Below, piece after piece: positions 47,593 through 57,300 of a stretch of DNA of 64,000 nucleotides. The notes beneath the pieces were generated by a model. It was not told where the DNA came from. It searched no databases and saw nothing but the letters and a program-made list of their open reading frames with translations. The stretch covers positions 744,001-808,000 of the forward strand of contig NZ_CP187926.1 in assembly GCF_049933045.1 (NCBI RefSeq), in the 5' to 3' direction. The DNA is from Pseudocolwellia sp049933045 (GTDB taxonomy: Bacteria > Pseudomonadota > Gammaproteobacteria > Enterobacterales > Alteromonadaceae). Each line of letters starts with the position of its first letter. The stretch's first letter is position 1. The translations under genes were made by a program, and so were the position numbers.

Positions 47593-47626
47593 ACTTAGCA
47601 CCCTGATACTTGTATCGGTGCTAAGT
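47593..47626 (-). terminator. Strong two-part hairpin between the Met/His-rich gene and the cytochrome gene
   Basis: ACTTAGCACC pairs with GGTGCTAAGT and, after a 2-nt bulge, GATAC pairs with GTATC. It lies about 17 nt after the stop at 47643 on the minus strand, but the U-run after it is interrupted (GGTTTTATT), so partial termination is likely. Confidence 0.65.
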
Positions 47627-47642
47627 AAAAAATCAAGATGAC

Positions 47643-47957
47643 TTAGTGATTGTGCTCATGTTCATCTTTTTTGACTTCTTCATGCTCTACTTTTTTAATT
47701 TTACTGTGATCTATATCTTTCATTTTGCTGTGATCCATTCCTTCCATTGTTTTTGCATCCGCCTCTGATTGTTTCATACACTTTTTCATCATGGCGATAG
47801 ATACAGGGTCTTTCATGTCCATTTTGCTGTGATCCATTTTGCTGCAATCAGCTTTTTCCGCTTTCTTTACATGCATTGATGGATCATGTGCCAAAGACGG
47901 TATTGATAAAATGATTGTTGGTAATAAAACTAAAGATAATATTTTTAAAGTTTTCAT
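47643..47957 (-). CDS. Small periplasmic Met/His-rich putative copper-binding protein
   Basis: 104 residues. A signal peptide (LKILSLVLLPTIILSIPSLA) is followed by a mature part full of Met, His and Lys. The motif DHSKM or DHSKI occurs four times (MDHSKMDM, MDHSKMKD, IDHSKIKK and related), and the tail is EHEHNH. Such Met/His-rich exported proteins bind Cu(I)/Cu(II) in copper clusters. The same motif type appears in the multicopper oxidase encoded just upstream. AGGAAG precedes the ATG. No formal family assigned. Confidence 0.78.
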   Translation of the reverse strand: MKTLKILSLVLLPTIILSIPSLAHDPSMHVKKAEKADCSKMDHSKMDMKDPVSIAMMKKCMKQSEADAKTMEGMDHSKMKDIDHSKIKKVEHEEVKKDEHEHNH

Positions 47958-48092
47958 GGTTTCTTCCTAATTCTCTAATTAATAATAGTTATGGTGTTAA
48001 TGCGTTAAAATAATTCTATTTACTTGTTAAAATAGCAGCGACTTTATTAGTTGTAATTACTCAATATTATATGTGCCAATACAAACCCGATG

Positions 48093-48956
48093 CTAAAACC
48101 AAAAGTTGATACCTGCGACGAATGCAGTGTCATTGCTACTTTGTTCATTTGACTTTGCATAGTCTGCAGTACTGCCAAATTTATTACTCCACTCGACACC
48201 AATATATGGTGCAAACTGACGTGTAAACTCATATCGAACTCTTAAGCCAATCGCACTGCTTGATAAGCCACTACCTAAGCCATTTTCCAAATCGCGTTTA
48301 CCATAAAGTGTCAGCTCAGCACGTGGTTGTACGATCAGTTTTTGAGTTAGTAACAACTCGTATTCAGCTTCAAAAGTCAGGGCTGTGTTCCCTTGCTCGC
48401 CAATGTAAGCGGTCATATCGAGTTCGAACCAGTAAGGAGCTAAACCTTGTAAGCCAAAAGCCAACCACTGGCGGTTTTCGCCGCCTTTATTGTAATCAAA
48501 ACGAACACCCATTTGTGTGTCCCAGTATGCTGATATTCCATGACCCCATAAAATATCGGTTTGATTCTCTTCAAGGCTTCCTTCGCTGAAATCACCTTCT
48601 GTTTTTATGACTAATCGGTCAAAAGTAGTCCCGTACCATGCTTGCAAGTCAAATACACCTGCGTTTGCTTGCTCGTTATATTCAAGACGATCGCCTAGTA
48701 ATGCGTAAAATGGATGCTCATCAGCGAGTGTTAATCGCTCATTGCCCTCAAGCGCATATGGGCCTTCTGTTAAAGTTGTTCCCGCAGAGTAAGCATGAGG
48801 GTCTCTTGCATCTTTAGGTGCACTTCCTCCTTGTGGTTGCATCTTAGCGCTATTCATTTGTGCCATTTCACTTTGCGCTAATAAAGGGAAACTAATTAAT
48901 GAAGCCCCAGTTAACATTAATAAACCTAATGATTTAGATAGTTTTAATTGTTTCAT
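48093..48956 (-). CDS. copB: Copper resistance protein CopB (outer membrane)
   Basis: 287 residues. A signal peptide (about 1-27) is followed by a short Met-containing segment and the CopB/PcoB beta-barrel domain, marked by DPHAYSAG, YALLGDRLEY, AWYGTTFDRLVIKTEGDFSEG, and a C-terminal strand ending in FWF. CopB is thought to act at the outer membrane in copper sequestration or efflux. Its ATG overlaps the multicopper oxidase stop by four bases (ATGA). The Met-rich N-terminal part seen in Pseudomonas CopB is much reduced. Confidence 0.92.
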   Translation of the reverse strand: MKQLKLSKSLGLLMLTGASLISFPLLAQSEMAQMNSAKMQPQGGSAPKDARDPHAYSAGTTLTEGPYALEGNERLTLADEHPFYALLGDRLEYNEQANAGVFDLQAWYGTTFDRLVIKTEGDFSEGSLEENQTDILWGHGISAYWDTQMGVRFDYNKGGENRQWLAFGLQGLAPYWFELDMTAYIGEQGNTALTFEAEYELLLTQKLIVQPRAELTLYGKRDLENGLGSGLSSSAIGLRVRYEFTRQFAPYIGVEWSNKFGSTADYAKSNEQSSNDTAFVAGINFWF

Positions 48957-50767
48957 GATACGACTACCTCTCTAAACATACCGGCATCCATATGGAATAA
49001 TAAATGGCAATGCCAAGCCCAGCGACCTACATCGTGAGGGGTGGTTAAAAAGCTGATTCTTTGTGCGGGTTGAACAGGAATCGTATGACGTCGCACTTGA
49101 ACATCACCTTGCTCGTTTTCTAAATCACTCCACATACCATGCAAATGCATAGGGTGTGTCATCATGGTATCGTTTTGTAAAATAACTCTTAAACGTTGGT
49201 TATGCTTCATATGCACTGGCGTGCTTTTACCAAATTCTAAGCCATCAAATGACCAGCTATAACGCTCCATGTTGCCGGTTAAATGCAGCTCAATTTCAGC
49301 TTCTGGCTCTTGCTGGTTAGTGATCCCTTCAAGTGAGTGTAAATCTGCAAGTGTTAAAACACGGCGACCATTTTTACGTAAACCAATACCAGGATCATCA
49401 AGATTTGTTCTAGGCATATCAACGCGCATATCAACTGAAGCTCCATACTCCGTTTTTGCATGACGCACTTTAGAGCTGGCAACCGCCAATGGGTTTTCAG
49501 ACATACCATGTTTGCTATGATCCATCGCCATTGCACCGTGCCCCATAGCGCTATGATCCATTTCTTTAGAGTTCATACCTGACATGCCAGCCATTGCAGA
49601 ATGCTCACCGCCGTGGGTCATATTGCCCATCATATCGGTCATCGTTAACCATTCAACAGGGTCAAGTGCAGGTACTGGCGCATCAATATTAGGCGAGCTT
49701 GATAAAGTTCCTTTTGCGTAACCAGAGCGATCCATACTTTGAGCAAAAATAGTATAGGCATCATTTTTAGGCTCAACAATTACGTCGTAGGTTTCACCAG
49801 GGCCGAATCTAAATTCATCAACTGTCACTGGTTCAACGTTTTGCCCATCTGCTTGTACAACCGTTAGTTTTAGCTCGGGGATACGCACGTCAAAAAAGCT
49901 ATTACTAGAGCCATTAATAAACCTTAATCTAAGCTTTTCACCGACTTTAAATAATCCACGCCAGTTTGCCATTGGAGTACTGCCGTTCATTAAAAAAGTC
50001 ATTGCTGATGCAGATAAATCAGCTAAGTCTGTAGGATTCATTCGCATCTGATTCCACATTTTTCGGCGCTGTAGAGCATTTGAAATACTGCTGCTTGAAA
50101 CGTCATCGAAAAACTCTGGAACAGTGGGTTGATTGAAGTTAAATACATCACTCTGTACTTTTAATTTACGGAACAGCGCCATTGGGTCATCATCAGTCCA
50201 ATCAGATAATTGAATAACATGCTCGTTATCTGCACTAATAATATCGTTTTCTCGCGGCTCAATAATTAAGGCACCGTACATACCTGTCATTTCTTGAAAG
50301 CCACTATGTGAGTGATACCAATATGTACCGCTTTGTTGCAGTTTAAATTTATAAACAAAGGTTTCGCCCGGCATAATGCCTTTAAAGCTGATACCTGGTA
50401 CGCCATCCATTTGATACGGTAAAATAATGCCATGCCAATGAATTGAACTCGGTACTGATAATTTATTTGTTACTCTAATAGTAACGTCATCGCCTTCTTT
50501 TAGGCGCAAGGTCGGGGCGGGTATAGATCCATTGATAGTTGTCGCCATACGTACTACGCCAGTAAAGTTAACCGGCGATTCATCTATAACCAGATCAATT
50601 ACTTTGCCGCTAAGTTCGGGCACAGTGCCTGTTATTGTTCCTGCTACTAAAGATGATGCAGCATGTAATACGCTCGGAAAAGCAGCAAGTACACCTCCTG
50701 CAATTAAGCCTTGAACAAATCGTCTTCGTGGTGTGCTAACCTGTTGTGATGACTTTTTAAACCCCAT
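48953..50767 (-). CDS. pcoA: CopA/PcoA-type multicopper oxidase
   Basis: 604 residues. The twin-arginine signal (STPRRRFVQG, residues 11-20) sends the folded enzyme to the periplasm. The four copper motifs are SIHWHGIILPYQMDG, YWYHSHSG, HPMHLHG and HCHLLFHMDAGM. A Met/His-rich insert (about 390-430, with HSAMAGMSGM and MDHSKHGM) is typical of the PcoA branch and binds extra copper. It oxidises Cu(I) to less toxic Cu(II). AAGGAG precedes ATG 50767. It is the first gene of the block divergent from copR. Confidence 0.94.
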   Translation of the reverse strand: MGFKKSSQQVSTPRRRFVQGLIAGGVLAAFPSVLHAASSLVAGTITGTVPELSGKVIDLVIDESPVNFTGVVRMATTINGSIPAPTLRLKEGDDVTIRVTNKLSVPSSIHWHGIILPYQMDGVPGISFKGIMPGETFVYKFKLQQSGTYWYHSHSGFQEMTGMYGALIIEPRENDIISADNEHVIQLSDWTDDDPMALFRKLKVQSDVFNFNQPTVPEFFDDVSSSSISNALQRRKMWNQMRMNPTDLADLSASAMTFLMNGSTPMANWRGLFKVGEKLRLRFINGSSNSFFDVRIPELKLTVVQADGQNVEPVTVDEFRFGPGETYDVIVEPKNDAYTIFAQSMDRSGYAKGTLSSSPNIDAPVPALDPVEWLTMTDMMGNMTHGGEHSAMAGMSGMNSKEMDHSAMGHGAMAMDHSKHGMSENPLAVASSKVRHAKTEYGASVDMRVDMPRTNLDDPGIGLRKNGRRVLTLADLHSLEGITNQQEPEAEIELHLTGNMERYSWSFDGLEFGKSTPVHMKHNQRLRVILQNDTMMTHPMHLHGMWSDLENEQGDVQVRRHTIPVQPAQRISFLTTPHDVGRWAWHCHLLFHMDAGMFREVVVS

Positions 50768-50837
50768 TTCCTTACTCCTTCATAGCAGAATATGTATTGA
50801 GTATAGAAAATAGACCTGTCTTTAACATGACGCGAAC

Positions 50838-50853
50838 ATTACAAAGTTGTAAT
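50838..50853. promoter_or_regulatory. Cop-box-like palindrome between pcoA and copR
   Basis: A perfect palindrome, ATTACAA AG TTGTAAT, in the 166-bp divergent region. It matches the type of site bound by CopR/CusR/PcoR response regulators (inverted repeats with a TTACA/TGTAA core). It lies about 70 bp from the pcoA start and 80 bp from the copR start, so it could serve both. A looser TGTCA/TGACA dyad follows at about 50860-50880. Confidence 0.75.
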
Positions 50854-50933
50854 CTTGGTGTCATGTTGCTGTAGTGACAGATACTGCATAATATTTGCAG
50901 AGGTAGTTGTTAGGACTTTAATGAAGGAATTGT

Positions 50934-51608
50934 ATGCGCTTATTAGTTGTTGAAGATGAAGCAAAAACGGGAGATTATTTAAAACAGGGACTAAGTGAAG
51001 CTGGGTTTCAGGTTTCTTTGGCACGCAATGGTCTTGACGGTCATCATTTAGCGATGACCGAGTTATTTGATGTCATTATATTAGATGTCATGTTACCTGA
51101 TGTTACTGGCTGGCGAATTCTTGAATCGTTACGTGAAGCAAATAATGTCACGCCTGTTTTATTTTTGTCTGCACGCGATAGCGTTGATGATAGAGTAAAA
51201 GGATTAGAACTTGGTGCAGATGATTACTTAATAAAGCCGTTTGCTTTTGCTGAAGTACTCGCAAGAGTGCGTACACTTATTCGACGTGGTGGTGCACAAA
51301 AAACAGAAGATATACTCAAGGCTGCTGATTTAGAAATGGATATTTTAAAACGAAAAGTACAGCGTGCTGGTAAACGTATTTTATTGAGTAATAAAGAATT
51401 TAATTTACTTGAGTTGTTGCTACGTCGAGAAAGTGAAGTACTGCCTCGATCACTTATTGCTTCTCAAGTTTGGGATATGAACTTTGAAAGCGATACTAAC
51501 GTTATTGATGTGGCGATCCGAAGACTCAGAGCTAAAGTAGATGATGATTTTCCTGTAAAACTCATTCATACAATACGTGGTATGGGCTATAAGTTAGAGG
51601 TGGAGTAA
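50934..51608 (+). CDS. copR: Copper-responsive response regulator, CusR/CopR/PcoR type
   Basis: 224 residues of an OmpR-family regulator. The receiver domain has Asp51 as phospho-acceptor (VIILDVMLPDVTGW) and the conserved Lys in LIKPFAFAE. The C-terminal winged-helix ends IRRLRAKVDDDFPVKLIHTIRGMGYKLE. AAGGAA precedes the ATG. It is likely phosphorylated by the kinase encoded one base downstream and acts on the palindrome at 50838-50853. Confidence 0.92.
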   Translation: MRLLVVEDEAKTGDYLKQGLSEAGFQVSLARNGLDGHHLAMTELFDVIILDVMLPDVTGWRILESLREANNVTPVLFLSARDSVDDRVKGLELGADDYLIKPFAFAEVLARVRTLIRRGGAQKTEDILKAADLEMDILKRKVQRAGKRILLSNKEFNLLELLLRRESEVLPRSLIASQVWDMNFESDTNVIDVAIRRLRAKVDDDFPVKLIHTIRGMGYKLEVE

Positions 51609-53015
51609 ATGAGTACTACATCTCGCCCCATGTCTCTTACTATGCGTGTTATGTTGTTTGTTGCGATAACTGTTATTGCTTGCTTAGCATTAGTCGCCTC
51701 TTTAATTAATAACTCAATTGAGCATCATTTTATTCAACAAGATAGTGCTGAACTAAATGTGATCACTCAATCTATTACAGCGGTATTAAATCAGCAACAT
51801 GAATCATCAGAGCAACTTAAAATAGCTCTTTCAAAGGCTATCTCAGGTCATCATGGTGTTTATTATCAAGTGAATACCGAGCAAGGACAGCTCATTTATC
51901 AAAGTTCAGGGCGAGACTTTAGAGGGCTAAGAATACACGCCTCGACCTCTGTTGGTTTGAATAATGGAAAAATAGTGAAATGGAAAAAAGATACCTATCG
52001 CTACCATGCATTGGTGAGTGATATTAAAACGTCGCAACAACTTTATAAAGTTACTACCGCTCTTGATATGAGTTTTCACTTACATTTTTTGAGTCAATTT
52101 AAACAAAGCCTCTTGTTTATAATGCTTGGCTCTGCAGTTCTCATTTTATTAGTTACATGGTTTGCAATACATCAAGGGTTAAATCCATTACGTGGTTTAA
52201 GTCAAAAAATCTATGATATACAAACTAATAAAATGGATATTAGATTAAACGAAAAGAATGTACCAATAGAGTTAGCTCACATGGTTCAATCGTTCAATTC
52301 TATGCTCGATAGGTTGCAAAGTGAATTTATTCGTTTATCAAACTTTTCTAGTGATATTGCGCATGAATTACGTACTCCACTTACAAATATTATTACTCAA
52401 ACACAAGTAGGCTTATCTAAACCAAGAGTACTAGAAGAGTATCAAGAATTGCTGTTTTCTAACCTAGAAGAGCTAGACCGCCTCACAAAAATGGTCAGTG
52501 ATATGTTATGGCTAGCAAAAACTCAAAATGGACTCATAAAACCTGAACAACATACTTTGAAAAGTTATGATGAGATAGATGCGCTTTTTGAATACTTCGA
52601 TGCTTTAGCAGAAGAGGCACAAATTAAGTTAATAAAACAAGGGAGCGATTTAAGTTTTCATTGCGATAAATTACATTTTAGACAATTACTTTCAAACCTT
52701 TTATCAAACGCAATTCGTTATACAGCAAAAGGCTCATCAATAACTATAGAAAGTGAATACAGTGGTCAAAACCAAGTATGTATTTCTATAAGTAATCCTG
52801 GTGAAGTAATAGCACCCGAACATTTGCCGCATTTATTTGATCGCTTTTATCGACCTGACAAATCAAGACAGAGACACAGTGATGGTACGGGTTTAGGTCT
52901 TGCAATTGTTAAAGCCTTGGTTGAAACAAATGGCGGTAATATAAAGGTTATTTCAAGCGATAATGTTACCTGTTTTAAGGTTTATTTAAATTTAGTTAAA
53001 CCTACAGTTCAGTAA
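51609..53015 (+). CDS. copS: Heavy-metal sensor histidine kinase, CusS/CopS type
   Basis: 468 residues. Two membrane helices (about 13-33 and 170-193) enclose a periplasmic sensor region, followed by HAMP, the H-box SDIAHELRTPLTN with His252, and the ATPase motifs NLLSNAIRYT and DGTGLGLAIVK. The layout fits the CusS family, which senses periplasmic Cu/Ag. It starts immediately after the copR stop, so translation is coupled. Confidence 0.9.
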   Translation: MSTTSRPMSLTMRVMLFVAITVIACLALVASLINNSIEHHFIQQDSAELNVITQSITAVLNQQHESSEQLKIALSKAISGHHGVYYQVNTEQGQLIYQSSGRDFRGLRIHASTSVGLNNGKIVKWKKDTYRYHALVSDIKTSQQLYKVTTALDMSFHLHFLSQFKQSLLFIMLGSAVLILLVTWFAIHQGLNPLRGLSQKIYDIQTNKMDIRLNEKNVPIELAHMVQSFNSMLDRLQSEFIRLSNFSSDIAHELRTPLTNIITQTQVGLSKPRVLEEYQELLFSNLEELDRLTKMVSDMLWLAKTQNGLIKPEQHTLKSYDEIDALFEYFDALAEEAQIKLIKQGSDLSFHCDKLHFRQLLSNLLSNAIRYTAKGSSITIESEYSGQNQVCISISNPGEVIAPEHLPHLFDRFYRPDKSRQRHSDGTGLGLAIVKALVETNGGNIKVISSDNVTCFKVYLNLVKPTVQ

Positions 53016-53167
53016 TAATAAAGCATTTAAGATAGAACTATTTAGTAGGATTAGAATAAACGTTAGTATGCAGAATTTATTGTAAATTAACTCTACAAAT
53101 AGCAATTTATCAATGTCCGCTTTGGTTCAAAAAAGACTATATTACAGGTGTTTTTTAAGGAGCTGTT

Positions 53168-53509
53168 TTGACAATTATAAGTAATCAATCTGCTGAACAT
53201 TATACTTGGGGCAACCATTGTGATGGTTGGCATCTTGTAAAAACCGACAGCTTAAGTGTTATTCAAGAACGAGTACCACCAGGATTTTCAGAAGTTCGTC
53301 ATTTTCATACAAAATCTGAGCAATTCTTTTTCATATTATCTGGAGTTGCAACGATGGAACTTGATGGTGAAATATTTACTATAGATTCTCATCAAGGTAT
53401 TCATATCCCAGCAGGTGCGAAACATCAACTTAGTAATAAACACGATAATGATTTGGTCTTTACCGTAACTTCTACGCCACCAAGTCATGGCGACAGAGTC
53501 GAAATATAA
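53168..53509 (+). CDS. Single-domain cupin protein
   Basis: 113 residues from TTG 53168, with AAGGAG 5 nt upstream. The cupin motifs are VRHFHTKSEQFFFILSG and the later HIPAGAKHQLSN, giving the usual His/Glu metal ligands. Cupins bind a metal and act as small enzymes or ligand sensors; the substrate is unknown. It follows copS by 152 bp and may be a separate unit. Confidence 0.82.
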   Translation: MTIISNQSAEHYTWGNHCDGWHLVKTDSLSVIQERVPPGFSEVRHFHTKSEQFFFILSGVATMELDGEIFTIDSHQGIHIPAGAKHQLSNKHDNDLVFTVTSTPPSHGDRVEI

Positions 53510-53588
53510 AAGTTACTGTTATATTGAGGGTAATTTCTTTTACAATGAAAATGCCTTATAAAACATGAATATTGAGTTAGAGTAAGTG

Positions 53589-54344
53589 ATGGATTTATTT
53601 AGTAGCCATGAAGAGAATATGAATAAACTGCCTTTTGATTTTCCTCAAACGGATGGATACAGTTCTAGGTGGGATGCTAATTTAAATGGTTTTATTATTC
53701 ATATACCTAATGGAATTATATTTTATTCGGAAGCTTATTTTAATAAAAAGATTAGTGATAGGAGTATTGAATATTTTTTAGAAAATGACACTGTTGATAT
53801 AAAAAACTATGTTGCCTGGAGAAATTTAGATAAAGAACAACTTTTAAACATTAAGTTTAAAAATATCAATTGGCGCCACGAACAAATTAATATGTATGGA
53901 AAAAGCGTTTTTTTACCCCGTTATTCTGCTTGGTATGGTGATATGGGTAAATCATACAGTTATTCAGGCCTTTCTTTGCAACCCAATGCTTGGAACAAAG
54001 GTTTACTCTATATTAAACAAGAAATTGAAAAAGTAGCTTCTGTTCAGTTTAATAGTGTTTTAATGAATTGGTATCGCGATGGTGATGATCACATGAGTTG
54101 GCATGCCGATGCAGAAAGAGAGTTGGGCAGGGATCCTGTTATTGCCTCAGTGAGCTTTGGAGAGACTCGGCGTTTTGTCTTACGCAGAAACGATGATCAT
54201 TCTCAAAAAGTTGAATTCCCATTAAACCACGGCACGCTACTAATTATGAGTGGAGAATTACAACACTTTTGGCAGCACGCTATTCCTAAACAAAGAAAAG
54301 TAAGCAATAGTCGTTTTAATTTAACCTTTAGGGTTATAAATTAG
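53589..54344 (+). CDS. AlkB-like 2-oxoglutarate/Fe(II) dioxygenase
   Basis: About 251 residues from ATG 53589, beside an in-frame GTG at 53586. The iron site is His172-x-Asp174 (MSWHADAERELG) with the distal His in LQHFWQHAI. The 2OG-binding Arg lies in SNSRFNLTFR. NWYRDGDDHMSWHAD and SVSFGETRRFVL match the AlkB/ALKBH2-3 branch, which removes alkyl groups from DNA or RNA bases. Its 3' end overlaps the tamB 3' end by 11 bp on the opposite strand. Confidence 0.88.
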   Translation: MDLFSSHEENMNKLPFDFPQTDGYSSRWDANLNGFIIHIPNGIIFYSEAYFNKKISDRSIEYFLENDTVDIKNYVAWRNLDKEQLLNIKFKNINWRHEQINMYGKSVFLPRYSAWYGDMGKSYSYSGLSLQPNAWNKGLLYIKQEIEKVASVQFNSVLMNWYRDGDDHMSWHADAERELGRDPVIASVSFGETRRFVLRRNDDHSQKVEFPLNHGTLLIMSGELQHFWQHAIPKQRKVSNSRFNLTFRVIN

Positions 54345-57300
54345 TATCAAACGAATAGTATATATCTGCTGAACTTTCCAAACCTGAAATTGTTTCTACC
54401 CATAAGCGACTCATCAAAAATAGCCTAACAGTAAGTTCGTTTACTGGATCATCTACACCAATACCGTATTTCAAATAAATACGTTTTCCTAAATAGCCAG
54501 CAATAGATACTTGTGTACTATCACCGTCAATTTCAACATTATTAATTAAGGGTAACTTATCTATTTGTTTCAATATACCGGAGTAATTTGCTAATGCAGC
54601 GCCTAAAGCAACACCTATACCTGAGTTGTCAGCACTATCACTCTCTAATGCTTGCCCTCTAAGTAGGTACGATAAAGTTTGAGCTCTCGATAAAGACTGA
54701 GTTGAAAACAAGTTGAGTGAAAGAGCATTTGCTAACCCTGTAATTTCAATACCCACTTTTAAGTTTTCTTTAGGAATTGTTCGAGTTGCTCTTAAATCTA
54801 CGTTCGGGTTTTCGATAGGACCATTGAAGGCTATCTTGCCTTTATCTATATATAAACGCTGACCATAAGCTTGATATCTGCCATTAGGAATATTTAAATT
54901 ACCGAATATTTGAATAGGTTGCTGATTATTGTGCTGAACACGTAAGCTACCCTCTAAATTACCGTCAAAGCCTTGGCCTGTTAACTGGAATTGTTCGTTA
55001 ATCACAACATTAATATCTGAATCAATACTAAAAGGGCGTTCTTTAAATATTTCGTCGCCTTGATAATCTACAAATATCACGTCGTTCGTCACCTCAACAC
55101 TACCTTCTGGAAGCTTGGTAACACGCAGTATTCCGTCAGGTACATGTACTGACCCTGAAATTTTTAGTTTTTTTGGTGTAAGTGTCATACTAATTTTAGG
55201 TGATATTGTTGCCTCTATTTGAGGCGGAACCAGGATGAGTAATTTTTCGGCTTCAATATTTAAGTTAAGTTTTCTTTCGTTCAACCAAGTTGCATCACCC
55301 GTAATTAAACCGTCGTCTTTATCTATTTTGAAGTTACCTGCTATGGTTGCCGTTGTTCCTAATAGTGAGAGCTTTAATTGTACGTCTTCTAATATGTTCG
55401 GACTTTTTATGATCTTTAATCGACCATCAGATAAGTTAACTTCACCCACCATTTCAGGCTTCATTAAATCGCCAGTAATTTTCACTTGGCTACTTAAAAA
55501 ACCTTCAAGTAAAGCAAGATCGTGATTCATTGATTGAAAAGGGCGTAAGCTAAAGTTATCAACATCAAGCTGAGCCGAGAGTGGAAAATCGCCAGTGAAT
55601 TTCATGTTACTTTTTAAGTTAATATCTGAATAAAAATCGTAATTTTTGTTGGCTCTACTAACGCTATCAGGGTTTAACGTGAGATCGGTAAATACTGAAT
55701 TATCACTTACTTTAAAAGCTAAACGGCCTGTATCCCATGCGCTTAATACTTTCACAGGTAAGTAGTTTTCTTCTGGCTCTAATAATATATTTCCAGCAAG
55801 TACCGCTAAATCTCCCTCAACGGAAAAACTTTTATTAGGCGCCCAACTAATACTGCCATTACCTTTAATGCTGGTATTAACGGATATATCTTCAGGTGCG
55901 AAGGTATCATTAAAGTAATAACTATTAAGGTTAATAAATAAAGGAATATTACCTTTTTCAAAAAAGCTAACATCTTTGGTTAAACAAATACTTAAACCAG
56001 GGTTGTTCCAGCAATGTTTGTTCAACGATAATTGTTTGTTACTTGGGTTGTAGCCAATAATAATATCGGTATCTGGTTGCCAATGATTAGTTAAATAATT
56101 AAATTCAGCGCCAGCAATAATACCTGTCCAGTTATTGGTTTTCTCATTTAAACGGCTGTTGAGAAGTAGCTTACTTTTAAAGTCGCCATCCCACTTTATA
56201 TCAAGGTTTTGTTGCAACATATCGGCATCTATTCTGCCTACAAAGTTTTCAAGTTCTGTGTTTAACCAACGTATTTCTTTACCTTTAATTTGAGCATTAA
56301 TATCGTGTTTATTTAAAGGCGAATAGCTCCCTTGAAAACTAATGAGTGAAGACGACAGCTGCTTGAAATACAAGTTAGTTATTTTATTACTGAAATTAAG
56401 TGTTGGGTTGTTAAGTGGACCGCTTACATCAAATTGAGTAGCTATTTTACCGTTTATATCAGATTGGAATTTATTGATTTTTGGCACTTCTAGTGTGCCT
56501 TTTATGTTCCACTCTGTGTCGCTATAACCAGAAACTTTAATCACTGAATCATAGACTGATACGGTTAAGTCACTTGGTTTTAATTGTAGATTTTCGTTTA
56601 GGTCAACTTCACCTTTTATTGAAAAAGGAATGTTATTAATTAAACCTGATAAGTTGGTATTGGTTAAGCTAACTTCAGAGTTTTCTTTATTATAAAAGCC
56701 GACAGAATCCACATTTCCTTTTATTCGACCAGAGAATTTACCGGCAATTAATTTTTCAACTGAAGCGGGTAACCACTCTTTTATTAGATCGTTATCAATG
56801 CCTTTAAATTTAGGTAAAGTAAAACCGCTAGACTTAACTTTTACATTCCAAGCGGGCATAACACCAAGTGATATTTTGCCTGTAAGGTCTAGGTTGTTGT
56901 TTTCGTCATTTATTTTAACTTCTTCAAAGGTAAATACATCTTCTAATTCAAAGTCTTCTGTATTGTCTTTACTCGATTGAGATTGTGTATGGTCGAATTT
57001 TATAGAGACTTGAGCTTGTTTATAACCTAATCCGCTAATAATGCTATTTAAATAAATGGTTTGATTATTGATATCGCCTTTCGAAGTTAACAGTAACTTT
57101 GACGGATGAAGATGCTGGCTAACTTGGTTATATAAAGGGATTTTAGAAGCTTCAAGTTTAATACTATAAGGCGAATTGTTTGTTAGGGCATTTATACTGC
57201 CGTTGCCTTCAAGTTCTATACTACCTTCACTTTCTAATGTGATGTTAAGTTGCGCTAAATCGCCTTTTAAAGACACGAGTTGCTTAGATTGATTAACTTC

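Noticed and set aside
48260..48589. A 109-codon frame antisense to copB
   Set aside because: Fully within a conserved gene on the other strand; no start signal or domain.
42181..53015. Copper region as a transposon or integrative element
   Set aside because: No transposase, integrase, flanking direct repeats or tRNA site is visible at either border.
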